Counted from the first letter of the stretch, positions 21,736-33,915 are shown. The stretch: DNA of 64,000 nucleotides from Symbiodinium natans (GCA_905221605.1 CAJNDS010002513.1:124001-188000), one strand, 5' to 3'. Numbers and translations are program-made. Notes: generated from the letters alone by a model not told the origin.

Positions 21736-24700
21736 CTAGAACGACTGTGGGTGAGCTTTTTTTGTTGCATTGCATGTGCTGATTGGTGTTTTCATGATTC
21801 AAACACGTGGGAAAGCGGGGCAAAAGGAGCATTTAGCTCGGAAGCAAGTCGAGCATCTGAAACCCTGGCCTTGGCCTCCCTGGTCTCAGTCTCCACTGCC
21901 TCACCTGTCAGATGCGTCTTTTTAAAGACTTTTTACGTGCATTCAGCATCGCACGAAGCACGTGTCCGATCTTGTGTGCAGCTTTATCTTTGCCTGCCCA
22001 AGCTTGAAAGAGAGGTGCGAAAGGCAAAGTAAGGAAAACCATATGCAGCTCCATATCACCTTCAACTTGTAATCGAAAAAAGCCATGCAAACAATCGAAA
22101 CTTCTCCCTTTTCCTTCAATCAGATTGGACCGGCCTAGCGCCTCGGGCCGGCGTCGGCGCAGCGCTGCCGGCTCTGGAGCGGGGCTTGAACTTGTGCTCG
22201 GCTGCACCTATCGGTGCCGGTACTTGAAACGACTAGTACGGCGTTTCGCAAAGTCGCTTTCGGAATTTTCTTGTGTCCAAGCCTCAACCGTATCCACATC
22301 GGTTGTCTCATGGGCTGTATCGGGCGGACGAATGCAAGCGTCCTCGGGTCGGCTGATGCACTGGCCAATGTTCGTTCAGCTCTTGCATGGCGACAGCAGA
22401 GAGCGAGCGAGAGAGAGAGAGAGTTAGAGCTAGAGCTGCTTCAAGGTAGTCTAACATTTACATGACGTCCATTCCGGTCCACTGGAGTCACACTGGTGAG
22501 TGAGCTCGAGGCCCAAAAGCTGCTCTCTCTGCCGCAACATGTGAAATCCCATGCGCCCTTACTACAATGGTGCTTGACTGAGCCGCGCAAATCACGTCGC
22601 TCAACGCCCAGCAGCAGGTAGCCTTGGTGAGGCGCGCGTCTTACGACTCCAAGCTCTGCACTTCAAGCCTTTGGGTCACCATATAGCTTTTCGGCAATCA
22701 CCTGCTCCCTTTTCTTTGCCCCAGATGCGGCCACCGTCTGCCACAGCCATGCCAAGGATTTCTTTGGTGCCTGAGTCGAAACGTGACTCTTCGCTCTCCG
22801 CTGACTGCACGCGTTCCAACAGCACTACTACGCGTGTCTGACCGCTACGGTGAAGCATCCGGGCAATGAGATCGAGCGTCGACGCCGCCCTCCATCTCGA
22901 CCAGCTCTGGAAATGATCCCAGAACGGCCTGATTACACGATGTTACATGGTCGACAATACAGTAGACAGCTCCAACACCCTTGAAGATGTCATCAAGGCG
23001 ATGCAACTTCACTTTGGAGGCAAGCCTCCATGGTGGCGTTAACTCCTGCGGTGGCGAGATCCACACCTCAGGGTACAAAGATCAGCAGTTGTCACTGGTA
23101 CTGTAGCACAAGAAAGGAGGGAGTGAAACCCAGCAAACTGCTTGTGCTGGTTCGATGTCTTCCGGCTACAGTGAAGGCAGACAAGCCACCCATCGCCGCC
23201 GCACTGGAGTCAACTGATTGGAGCCAACTGGTTGTCCACCAATGATCACCAATGCATGGGTGGGCCACGTGGCACGCTACTCCGTAGACCAATAGAGTCG
23301 AGCAATCAAACTGGGCCGATCGACATCTAAAGATGTCTAGATCTATGGTTTGTGTTGTCAGCATGCGTGTAGCCGGGTAATCTCATGGCAGCGCATCCTA
23401 TCGCATGCATCTGCAGCTCTTGACAACGATATGCAAAAATGCTTGCGTTTGAAACTGGCTAATTGCTGCGGGCTGTTGGTCTGATGTAGCGTTTGGCTAG
23501 TTGAGCGAAGCAATACTTGCTGCAGCTGCTTGCCACCCCTATCATACATCTCCTTCGAAAAATGCGCAATTAAGTCCTACAGATTGGCTTTTTGAGCCCG
23601 CAGCTTTTTGTCGGTGGTCAGCTGAGCATGAACCCACTGCTAGTCTGCACTGCCGCCATTTGCACTTGTGGAACTCTGCCCATTGGGGAATGCGAATTCG
23701 GGATTGTGCCAAATACCTGCCTAATGAAAGAGCTTGTGCCATGTCGGGAACGGACGCCGCCTTACTGAAATCGAGCTGTCTAAAACACCACTTTGTTGGG
23801 GGGTGGGGGTGGGCACACGGACGATTCAACCAAACAGCGGTTGTGACGGCCTTGGCTTTGCCAACGAAGTCGAACTCATCGAGCTGAACACCGTACTTCA
23901 GTGCCATCATGTCCTGGTCCCACCATGTGAGAATGTGAGAAGTGGAGCGGAGAATGGTTTGTATGTTATCCTTTGTACTCGTGGTTTTTTCGGACGGAAT
24001 TCTCCGGTAGGACTTCGGCGATGCTGGGGCCACTTCTGCTAGGGCAGCATGAACTGCATCAAGTTGGCGGTCCTGAACCACGGTGAACAAGGTGCTCACG
24101 GGACACGTTTCCTGCGTGGGACGTTAGCTACTGCAAGGGCACAAGATACAACCTGCAAGCCCAAGGGGCCTAGGGGCCTAGGGCCTAGCGTTCTTTAAGA
24201 GCACAGCACAAGCCGAAAGCAAGTCAAAAAGACACAAGGCGGAAGGGCCCGGGGCTGCTCGACGTCATCCGGCGGTGAGCTCAAACGCCTCGATTCTGAT
24301 GACTAATCTTACTGATTACTGGCTCTTGAAGGGAATGAAGGAGTTAGGTACCAGAAATATATTCCTTTAAAGGGTAGTCGGGTAGTGTGTAGAGGGATAC
24401 AAGGTACCCAATTCCCTCATTGCCTACTAAGAACCAGTCAGTGCAATGTTGAAACAGGTGAAGTCGACGGGTAATGCTGGGAGCAGGGCCCTGAATTTGA
24501 CCGCGATCGCGCGCTGAGTGTCGGCTTGCGTTGAACCCTTGGACGACCACGAATGACCAAGAGATTTGCTCAAGTAGCGCAAACAAACTCAAGGTTTGGG
24601 ATGCTTTTGCCGCCCGTGAGGTTGGAGCTTTCTTTCGCCTTGGGCTTCAGTTGCTACAGTAAAGCAATTAGCCCCGATCAAACATGCAATGGTCGGGCAA

Positions 24701-25547
24701 AACCGGCTTTGAATCGGCCAATCTCAGTCTAAGGGGAGCGACTACAGCCCTCTAGACTCTAGATAAACTGAAGCCTTCGCATTGCCTTCTCCACGCAAGA
24801 ATGGAACCACGACTGGATGCCGAGCAATCACCTGACTTGAAGTCCAAGCATCGGCTCCTGTGAGGTCTGCACCACCACAAGGGGCGATCCCAATCGCCTA
24901 GGAAAGTCTGCGGAACATCTTCTCAGCACCAAGTTGCCAACTGCAACTGGAATGCGCAAAGGCATCAGAGGACCGACAACTCTGACTCAATCACAAAATG
25001 GCACAGAAAGAAAACGTGTTGAGTTGCGTCAGCCTCAGGCCTGAGCCTCGCATATCCCGAACGATCTGGACTGGTGACTGAGGGTGAACCCAAGGGACGT
25101 AGACACAGCACTCACTGAGAGCTTTTGTAGGCTCTTCCGCTGAGGTGCTGCGGGGTGCGGACTCGGAGGCTAGACTCGGACTTCGAGCTCGACAGCCGGC
25201 GCAGGGCGGACCTTGAGCATAGATGTGCTCAAGTTTCGTAGAGGCTTGACCAACTACATCCCCAAAGAAGTTCCGAGGTGAAGGTGCAGTAGGCTGTGAG
25301 TCAAGAGAAACGAGGTGGCGCAGCAGCTAGCTTGAAATGAACACAGCACTCTGCTGCGTCACCAAGCTGCTTCTTGCAGGCAGGCGGCAACCTCTCCAAC
25401 TCCCCGTCATCGGTCGCTGGGATGAGGGGAGGCCTCAGGTGGAAGATGCTGCACAGTTTCTTTGCCAGTGCCTGCTAGCAGGCACTCCTGCTTCGATAGG
25501 GCAGAGGGTACGAAGTGTAAGCTCTGCACGTTTGCCGCGCGCTCAAG
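21736..25547. other. Intergenic DNA, no confident gene
   Basis: Includes a GA run near 22,406-22,424 and a GGCCTAGG-rich patch near 24,165. A minus frame at 23,542-24,099 (185 codons) contains stretches of protein-like composition but no known motif, and it is not called as a gene. Confidence 0.45.
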
Positions 25548-26054
25548 CTAGCCACCGGCCTCTCCATCACAGCAAAAGTCACTGAAATACTTTAAAACCA
25601 GCTTCCGCAGATTCGATTTCATGGCTTGACCACTGCCGAAACTGAAATTGGAACATGCTGTGGCCAATTCGGGCTGCATACGTTGATATACAATTTGACA
25701 GCGTGTCTGAATCCGGAGGTCTGGATTCCCATCGTGTTCTCTCTGCAGGTTTGCAAGATAATTCAGCACCAGCATACCAAAACTTCCCAAACCCACTCCG
25801 TGCCTGACTCGTGGCACCGCAGACGTGGCCATGAGCAATGGGGCAGGCTGCCAGGTTACTAGGTTGAGGGGTTTAAGGTTGGCGGGTGTTTGTGCCGTGT
25901 GCGGTTGAGTTGGGACGACAGCAAACTGAATGCGTCCCAATCCCTTGTCTATCCCGATCTCCAAGCGGACGTGACAGTGACGTTCTTCATGGCGTTTCAT
26001 GGGCTTCCAATCAAGATCACACGTTTTTATTCTGGATGTGCTTGCTGTCCTCAT
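25548..26054 (-). CDS. Unidentified open frame, possibly coding
   Basis: A 168-codon frame with balanced amino-acid use at both ends and weaker composition in the middle. This would fit two exons that happen to share a frame. No known domain is seen. It is on the strand of the identified genes. Its status is uncertain. Confidence 0.25.
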   Translation of the reverse strand: MRTASTSRIKTCDLDWKPMKRHEERHCHVRLEIGIDKGLGRIQFAVVPTQPHTAQTPANLKPLNLVTWQPAPLLMATSAVPRVRHGVGLGSFGMLVLNYLANLQREHDGNPDLRIQTRCQIVYQRMQPELATACSNFSFGSGQAMKSNLRKLVLKYFSDFCCDGEAGG

Positions 26055-26687
26055 ACATTGGGCCTGCCGTGCTTTAGTAGCTTAGTCGGTGGCTACGCAT
26101 CGAATCATGACGATAACAACCTTTGATTCAGTTGGCTTCACTTGTGACATGTGGTGACACGTGAGCTTGTTAAGCCCAGTCGGCCGAAGGATCAGGTTCA
26201 TCGAAGGGCTGGGGCACCGAAATTGTGTTCTGATAGGGCGCATGGAACAGTAGCTTGTTAGCTTGAAGGGCTTCCGATGCTATGACTTTTCGTGCTCAAC
26301 AGCAATCCGCACAGCATGCGAGCAGAAAGCACATGCCACGTTGCTCGGACCTCGATTGTGCCACATCCGAATGAGGCAGCAGACCAAGTCATTAGCAGGC
26401 AAGCAGAGGATGGCAGACTACACAGGTAGACTCAGCAACTGCGGCCCGGCAGCATTTCCCAAATGATGCCGCCCTCCTCTCAGCATCTACCCGCATGGTA
26501 CGGCATCTTCAATGATTGACACGGTATGTGAACTCAAGAAATTGCGCTTGAAGTCCATATAAGCATGTGAAAGGTCAGCAGGCAGGCTTACCATGTCTCG
26601 TTATCTGTGCAAGGCTTGGCTGGGATGCGGAGTCCAAACCTCTCTCAAATCCTTCAATCAAAGACACAAAATGCACTCTCTCCCTGT

Positions 26688-26712
26688 CTTCTTCTTCTTC
26701 TTCTTCTTCTGC
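26688..26712. repeat. (TTC)n microsatellite
   Basis: Eight TTC units in a row. Confidence 0.85.
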
Positions 26713-27273
26713 TGGGCGTGAGGGCCGGAGTTGCGTTGGAAATCCCCGCGCGCCAACGTCCGTCGAAGTCAGTTTGGTAACACAACACCGGTGCAAAACC
26801 ACGGAGAGTTGTTGTTCATAGAGAAGCTAGACACAAGGATACCGAAATGCGAGCAATGACAAGCGCCACGTGAATGCCAGGCCGACAAAAACGCGAAGTC
26901 TCCAACTTCGATTATGGCGAATGGCGCCCCTAATTCAGACGGGCACCTGGCTGCACATTGTTTCCCCAAGAGATTGCTGGGTTTGGCTGACCACTGAGTG
27001 GTCACAAAGGCTGGTGTTGCTGCGTGGACACTTCACGAAGTGGTCTCATTAAAAAAACCTGTATCCAAACCCCTCTGTTCCGCGACAGATCGCCTTGTAA
27101 TGCCAGTAAGCCAGCCCTACTTGTAGAGCCCGCCAGCCATCTCCCGACACACAGAGGTGCACTAGAGGCCTGTGAACTCACATCTGGTGGAACAGATGGG
27201 AATCGTGGTTCTCCCGTGCGAAGTTCAAGGCAACTATGACGAATTCTTACGAGCAGATATGTTGCCTGCTATC

Positions 27274-27308
27274 TGCAGCTGCTGCTGCAGCTGCTGCAGC
27301 TGCTGCAG

Positions 27309-27342
<34 letters not shown>

Positions 27343-27374
27343 AGCAGCTGCAGCATCAGCAGCAGCAGCCGCAG
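27274..27374. repeat. (GCT/CAG)n triplet repeat
   Basis: About 100 bp of CTG/CAG units with a central uninterrupted GCT run and flanking CTGCAG units, so the two halves are nearly self-complementary. It produces Gln-, Leu- or Ala-rich frames; none is supported as a gene. Confidence 0.88.
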
Positions 27375-28755
27375 AATTACATAAGCCCCCGCACCTGCAA
27401 CCAAGAAATACCACAGCAAATAGGCCCGCAAACTGCACTGATTGAACGGCTCCTCGGAGTAGCGAAGCGAGGCAAGACGCCTCAGCGGCGCAGGGCACCT
27501 GGGCCACAGTTGCTGGTTTGGTTGAATTCTGTTTGTTTGCTGTTTCTTGCTCAGTGCCATGATGGTACTCCTGCCACTTGCACAAGTTTTGCTCTTAGCA
27601 AGCTCTCCCTGTGCCCGCTTGACATTTTTGCCGCGATGGACTCGACAAGGCATTGGTAGTCTAGCTGGTGCTGATGATGCCGACTGGACTGCAAGCGTGT
27701 GGAGAGTACACGGGATATGCTGACAATGCCAACGCCCGTCACTCAGAAGCCGATTTGGCAATATTGCTGACACTCAGAGACGTCAAAAACAGTGAAGAAT
27801 CACATCAATCTCCTTATACTAATGTTCAATGCCACCGGGACACCAGAACGAGCCACAGCAATAGGCAGCTGCATTCCAGGCAATGGAGCCTCCGCACTTC
27901 CGGAGAGCGCTTCAACGCGCTTCCGTCCATAAGTCCATACGTTACCGCTTGCTGGTCGACAAAACATGCGCAAACCCCAATGCAGGGCGAAAAATCAAAT
28001 CTATGAGCATATGTCTTTTGCGTCTCTTGTGACGAAGAGGCGGGAGAATGGCGAGCCATTGTCAGCCTTCAGCGGCTTCCTCGGCATGCTGTCATGACTG
28101 GAATTGCACGGTATAAGTTGCACGTTGAAGTTCAATGTCGTTAGAAGTTCAAGCGCCTACAGTCGTTCCAAGTACAGGGCAAGGCTCAAGTAAGTGATTT
28201 GCCACCAGGAGATATGTTCCCAGGTTGTCAGGTTCGCGAGCAGCAGGAATGTGTGGAAGCAAAGCAAACAGCTAACCTGCAAGCATCAATGCTGGCTCTT
28301 TGCTGCAAGCGGAGACAGCCACACGCTGACAAACTTTGAAAGTCTGAGCTGAGGCGCCATTAGGAAGAAGACAGCTATGAAAATGAGACCAACCTCGGCT
28401 AAGTCGCAGCCCCGACCTGTGTTTTTGGTGTGGAGCAATACTTCTTGGCTTCCAGATGCACCAACAAACTTCGTTCTGAACTCTACCGTGCTGGTCCATG
28501 TATATAGATATGAGATTATGCATTATACTATACAGTATATATAAATGCATATATATATATATATACATATATTTGTTTATTTATTTATATGTTTATGTGC
28601 GCATATATATATATACAGAGTATCACCACGGGACGAGCAAAACCACACTGGGCTCCAGCAAGGAGATGCCCTGAATGCCTTCGTAGAAGAAGGCCTCACC
28701 ATGCAATGCGATGTGACCCATGAAATGTAGCTTGCTGCGGAGTCCAGGACAGCTT
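27375..28755. other. Intergenic DNA, no supported gene
   Basis: Contains an AT/TA dinucleotide patch (28,500-28,620). No recognisable protein. Confidence 0.5.
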
Positions 28756-28832
28756 AGGATTTAGGGTTTAGAGTTTAGCCTAAACCCTAAACCCTAAACC
28801 CTAAACCCTAAACCCTGTTTAGGGTTCAGGGT
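28756..28832. repeat. Internal telomere-type repeat with switched orientation
   Basis: The tract begins as TTTAGGG units, changes abruptly to five CCCTAAA units, then returns to TTTAGGG. This makes it nearly self-complementary. It lies about 70 bp beyond the 3' end of the DHHC gene model. Confidence 0.88.
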
Positions 28833-28902
28833 GCAGCTGCCAAACTGTGGGAACTTTCGAGCTTGTGAGTGTGCCCCTGGCTCTCAGGTCTGCTCGCAGG
28901 GC

Positions 28903-31517
28903 TCAGTTGCTTTTGTTTGAAGCGATGGCAAAAGTGTGATTGGAGACCAGTCCTGCCACCGACTTTCCGTGCAAGAGCAAAATGAAGGTATGGATGCAAC
29001 CCCGCAACAACAATAGACTGTGCGGGCTCAAAATTGGGGTGGGGGGGATGGAGCCAACATATTCTCTAAGCTTCAAAACTCTGCGCCTAAGGTTCCATCT
29101 AAGAGATAGCTGCCATGGAATAATAAACAACTAAATCGCGTGTCCAAGTGGCGGCGAGCTCGGCGCATTGCAACAAGAGATACCAGAAGAACAGCACTCG
29201 GTTGTTCTCGCCTGCGATGAACGAAAGAAAGGCAGGGGCATCTTTCAGGAACATGTGGCAGCCGATCGAAGTTGAGGATACATTTGCAACCATAAGAGTT
29301 CCTTTCGCGCGAGTTCATCGCGCGTACCTCTGAGCCTTTACCCTACAGTCCTGCAGTTTGTTACGTTCTTGAACAGGCAGCACGGATCTACCCTCCGGGA
29401 GTTCTTCGGAGCCATGGAGAACTGCAAGGTTGCGTTGTTGCAGTTTGCATGCCTTGTGCTGCAAATGCAGGGCAAACTCACGCGTTACTCGGGAAATCTC
29501 GCTTTTCCTTACGAGGACCTCCAGATCAACACCATTCAACACCCATATATAGTTGTGCGCTTTGCGTTCTCGCCCTCCCCCTGCTTTCCTAAACCGAATT
29601 CGCCTTCACCCTAACCCTCAACTAGGGGGGAGGGGAGGGGAGGGAAGGGGGGGGAGGGAGGGGAGGGGGGGGAGGGAGGGGAGGGGGTGGGGGGGCGCAA
29701 CCAAAGTGCCAGCAAAGACTGCAACATTCCAGGTTAGCCTACGCAGCTCCCAATCCAAGGGCAATGGTGGTCGTGCGTGCGCACGCATCGTCCGCAGTCC
29801 TTGGCGAAACTCCAGTTCAATCCCGTTCAAGCTTCTTACTTCTGGGTACCTTGTGAATCTTCGGACCAGCGGAACTAGGAATGAATGAACTGTGTGAAAG
29901 ACAGACATGTCTTGCCACTGGCTGCCAAGGTGTCGTGACAGTGCTTTGTCCGCAGTGGCTGGTGTAGATGACAGCGCTTGCACCAACGCAATTGCGTTCC
30001 TGAGCACGTGCGATCTCTATTGCACCAACTATAACTATACACGTCTCGGCTGCGACTGGAAGCAGGATTTGTTCCTAACAGTCAGATTGGCGCCTTCCGG
30101 GTTTTCCGCTTCCAAGTCTTCCGCGTGTCCTCGTCTTTTCAGGATGCCCTCCTTGGAGAGTTGCACTCCAACGGACTCCACATCTGATGCTCGGAGGCAG
30201 CACTCCAGCCTGTCACCTGCCCAACCTCTTCGAGGAAAGTGAAAGAGCCTCCAGCCTGCCCGCCCCCCATTTCACCCACACCACCCTGACAATGCACACC
30301 CCCAACCCCCTCCTACCCCCTCCCCCTGCCCCCGTTCATTAAGCGCCTTCATTCGTGCGTTAACTTGCAATAGACAAAAGGCTTTTAATTAGTGAACATG
30401 TGAGTGAACAAGGCAGCGAATTTACTGAGCGAAGTGAATGTGTGAACGGCACAGTAATAATAGCATTATGCCGCAGGCATTTGAAAATTCAAGTTAAAGT
30501 TTTAGTCCGCGATAGTATGATTCACTTCGTTGGTCCTTTATTGGATATTCTAGATGGAAAAATACCGTGTTCGCGGGAACGAAGCGGTCCATGGCATGAA
30601 TTTCTTTCGCTTGGTACAACTATATTGTTAACACCCGACCCCATTCCCCCCATAACCTACCCACCCCGGCTCCCTACATTATAGACATATGTACATATCT
30701 CTCTCTGCAGCATGTGCCCAGCAAGCTCAGGAACGAACGTCGTAGTCGAAGTCCTGCAACTGAAGCATCTTCTCTGCTCAGCGGTGTCGAACGGTACGTG
30801 AAAACTCCCTCCCCCGCGATCCAGCGGCTGGCTGGAACTCGCAGCGCCCACGGGATGGATGTTGGTTTCCTGCCATCGCGACAGAACTGATACCAGTAGC
30901 TGATAGCTCAATCGACCAACCGCATCGACCACGACGACTGTCATTGAACTGTCCAACCAATTTAGCAAAGGTGGCGATAACGCAGACAAGTCTCGCCGGC
31001 ATTTGGAAAGCCAGCTCCCACAACATCTGGCAGCCTGAGGTCCCAGCATCCCGACGCAGCTTGCGACGGAAGACGTGATATCAAACGTGATATCAAACCA
31101 TGCAATGTGGACATTTCAGAGAAGCAACATGATCGGTTTGCCCTCTTTGGAGCCTCCCTTCCATTCACTGAGAGACACGGCTGCAGCGCAGCACAGTAAC
31201 ATACATCCACGCGTGCTGCAGCAGGGGGTATGAACTGGTTGGGCACCCACTTGCAGGAACCCCGGATCCGTCAAGCAGGTGCGCAGGTAGCACACCACGG
31301 TCAGCAGCACAAGCAGCCGCAAGCTGCGGTACCACAGGCTGTCATCTTGCCACAGCTCTGTCCTGTACCATGCCACGTCCGTCACGATCAGCCCATGCAG
31401 CGATAGGACCACAACAGGGGAGATGAGCCGTTCATTGCAGATGTCACAGCATGATCCGCGGCTGCCAGACGACCCGGCCATGGTCAAGAATGTTGCAGCC
31501 GGCCGCCGTTGCACCAC
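28903..31517 (-). CDS. DHHC-type protein S-palmitoyltransferase (six exons)
   Basis: Exons, in coding order: 31,517-31,251; 30,151-30,094; 29,999-29,935; 29,799-29,739; 29,211 to about 29,145; 29,017 to the stop at 28,903. Exon 1 gives two hydrophobic segments and the family TDPG motif. Exons 2-3 lead to [17 protein letters not shown]. Exon 4 gives [20 protein letters not shown], and exon 5 opens with GENN and a membrane segment. Exon 6 gives another hydrophobic segment and SNHT, where the family has its N-x-T-T motif. Joined, these form a complete Cys-rich domain with the catalytic DHHC. Such enzymes attach palmitate to cysteines of membrane proteins, mostly at the Golgi or plasma membrane. 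Phases agree at every junction. The product of about 210 residues is short for the family; the start, the 5' edge of exon 2 and the exon 5 end are uncertain. Donors are GT, GC, GA, GC and probably GA. Confidence 0.88.
29622..29693. repeat. G-rich tract inside a DHHC intron
   Basis: GGGGAGGGGA-type repeats within the intron between the DHHC exon and the GENN exon. Confidence 0.85.
30336..30640. other. AT-rich insert of foreign composition in DHHC intron 1
   Basis: About 300 bp, clearly richer in A and T than its surroundings and bounded on both sides by C-rich stretches (30,250-30,335 and 30,641-30,685). It contains short dispersed motifs such as GAGCGAAGTGAATG, CACTTCGTTGGTCC and GGAACGAAGCGGTCC, which resemble the small repeats of some algal organelle genomes. 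A 94-codon frame crosses it but matches nothing I recognise. An organelle origin is only a guess. Confidence 0.4.
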
Positions 31518-31782
31518 CCATGTCCGCCTACATTCTATTTTTTTGTGAGGATTTGTTACTCCGCTGCTGCTTCAACTGCCGAAGACTCTCAAAAGCAATG
31601 AGGCTTTCAGAAAATCCCTACCATGCGAATCCATGCCAGGAGCAGAAGCTGAAGCTATGCACATGATCGGATGAGCGTCGCACCGAAGACTTGTCAACTG
31701 CCAGGGCCGAGGCTGCATATGTGTGTATGTGGCCTGTAGCAATCAATGTAGCAGTCCCTTAGCCATCATTACCTGACCTTGT

Positions 31783-31922
31783 TCATAAGCCGAGCATACG
31801 TCGGTGAATCGATTCAGCATGATCGATGGCTGCTTTTCCTCGGAGTATCATGAGGCTCTGTCCGCGCTTGGGAATGCCTCGGGTCACAACTTCGAAGTAG
31901 AATCCGATGGCCATGAGCAGAA
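31783..31922 (-). CDS. Candidate terminal exon of an unidentified gene
   Basis: After an AG acceptor at 31,923-31,924 the minus strand encodes a hydrophobic start (LLMAIGFYFEVV), then a basic helix-like segment ending HRRMLGL and a stop. Composition is protein-like, but there is no known family. It would be the 3' end of a gene lying upstream of the DHHC gene on the same strand. Confidence 0.28.
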
Positions 31923-32181
31923 CTGTTGCCCATGAGCCCAATGAAGGGCGACAAGGATGTCACAATTGGATTGCCAAGTGCTGCATGCCTCTATGCGTGC
32001 GCATGTGCTTCTTGATCTTTGAATATCTTTGACGTAGACGAAAGGTGACAAACAAAGAAAGAGATGTTGAGTGGATGAAAAAACTCATCAAAAAGAGAAA
32101 GAGAGAGAGGGTTTGGGGGTAAAATGAGCCCGCTGCGTTTTTGTTGCTTTCTCGCGGCGAACTCATTATACCCACACAACA

Positions 32182-32412
32182 AAAAAACCAAAAACTGGAA
32201 AACCAAAAAAACCAAAACCAAAAAAACCAAAAAAACCAAAAAAACCAATTTTGGGGAACTCCTGGAAGTGGCTTATTATCAGCCCTTACATCGAAAAGTT
32301 CCTCAAAATTTGTTTTTTTGGTTTTTTTGGTTTTGGTTTTTTTGGTTTTGTTTTTTTTGGTTTTTCAGTTTTTGGTTTTTTGTTGGTTTTGGCTGTGTTT
32401 GGTTTTCCAGTT
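32182..32412. repeat. Inverted AACCAAAA / TTTTGGTT arms
   Basis: The left arm (about 32,182-32,252) is built of AAAAACC units, and the right arm (about 32,311-32,412) of GGTTTTT units. They can pair across a spacer of about 60 bp. The frames they open (Phe/Gly- or Lys/Thr/Pro-rich) are artefacts. Confidence 0.8.
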
Positions 32413-32489
32413 TTCGGCATCTTTATAGCCCTGCTGCAACCCCTAGGGGTGGCAGAGGAGCCTAAGCATGATTTGCAACAGCATATAAG

Positions 32490-33530
32490 TCTTAATGAAA
32501 TAATCATTAATTATTAATTCATTATTGATTAATAGTTTTTTTCATGGTTTACTATAATTTGATTATTAATTACTTGTTAATTTATTTCTGTATTACTTAT
32601 TAATTTGTTGATTAATTAGTAATTATGAATTAATTATTGATAATTAATTAATTCATTAATCATTCATTAATCATGAAGTAATTAATTGTTCATTAATAAT
32701 TAATTCAATTAATTCATTGACAAATAATTAACAATTAATTCGCTGGCCAGTAGCGATAACCTTACAACTTAAAATCGAAACCTTAAATTCTAACCTTTAA
32801 ACCTTAAACCGTAATTTCCTAAACCTTATCCTTAAACGGTAAACTCTAACCTAAACCCATTAATTCTTAACTGCTTAATTATTGAATTTTTACTTATCAC
32901 TTAATTGTTTATTAATTAGTTATTAAATAATAAAAACTAAGTATTAATTATTTACTATTTAATGATTGATTAATTCTTAATTAATTAATTACCAATTAAG
33001 TATTAATTATTAACTAATTATTAATTGATTATTAATTAATTATATTCAATTATGAATTAATTATTAATTCAGTACTTTTAAATAATTAATTAATTATTAA
33101 CTAATTATCAATAAATTATCATTCAATATTCATTAATGATTCATCATTAATAGTATTAATGAATTGTTAATTGATGATTAGTTAATTATTAAGTGGTTAC
33201 GTAATAATTATCAATTGATTTATTATTAATTAATTATTAAATATGAACTAATTATGAATTATTAATTAATTCATTAATTATAATTATTAATTAATAATTA
33301 TTAATTACTAATTACTAATTACTAATTATTAATTATTATTTAAGTATTAATTATTTATTAACTAATGTCCGCGATTTTCCACGATTAATTAATTTATAAT
33401 GCATTCTTGATTAATTATTTATTTAATTATTAACTCATTTTGTCGTTATTAATTAATTATTCATTAAGTATTAATTATTAATTGATTACTTATTATTTAA
33501 TTAATTATTACATAATTACTTCCTCGCCGA
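32490..33530. repeat. TTAATTAAT-type AT-rich DNA
   Basis: About 1 kb composed almost wholly of ATTAATTA permutations, with no coding capacity. It is very different from the mixed composition of the window. Confidence 0.9.
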
Positions 33531-33772
33531 AGGTGAGTGTCCCATCCAGCCCACCCTCATCCCCTACAAAACTTGCCATGGCAAGCCTCTTTTGCTACGA
33601 CAAAATAGTCGAAATACTTCGAGCACATATAACTATGGCACAAGTGAGCATAGATTCAAGATGCGGAAGACATATTTGCATGTCAAGTGAAAGAGAAAGC
33701 AACAAAAACGCAGCGGACTCATTTTACCTCCAAACCAGAGAGAGATAATGTATGTACGACAAAACATCCAAC

Positions 33773-33915
33773 AAAAACACGCATATGCAAAACACGCACA
33801 CGCACGCCGACCCACCCACCGTGCAAGCCCGCGCACCGTGCAACCCACCCACCCACACGCCCGCCCACGCGCCCGCGAACCTGCCCACAGCACACCCACC
33901 CACAATGCACGCACG
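33773..33915. repeat. CA/CCCA-rich low-complexity DNA
   Basis: Loose repeats of CACACGC, CCCACCC and GCCCGC, ending before a poly-A run at about 33,944. The long frames here are compositional. Confidence 0.7.

Larger units (their letters stand above)
32110..33736. mobile_element. AT-rich block bounded by 44-bp inverted repeats
   Basis: The 44 bp at 32,110-32,153 and the reverse complement of 33,693-33,736 differ at only two positions; both contain TCATTTTAC and AACAAAAACGCAGCGG on one strand. Between them lie two oppositely oriented AACCAAAA arms and about 1 kb of TTAATTAAT-type DNA, with degenerate CCTTAAA units near 32,770-32,860. No transposase is visible. Terminal inverted repeats around a non-coding, compositionally odd interior fit a non-autonomous DNA element. 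A nested inverted duplication is the alternative. Confidence 0.5.

Noticed and set aside
27234-27773. 179-codon minus frame with a Gln-rich end
   Set aside because: The Gln/Leu run is the CAG triplet repeat, and the remainder shows no recognisable domain or coding bias.
30400-30684. 94-codon plus frame in the AT-rich insert
   Set aside because: It ends in C-rich intron sequence, matches no family I know, and lies within an intron of the DHHC gene on the other strand.
31960-32517. Phe/Gly- and Lys/Thr-rich frames around the AACCAAAA arms
   Set aside because: Low-complexity translation of simple inverted repeats.
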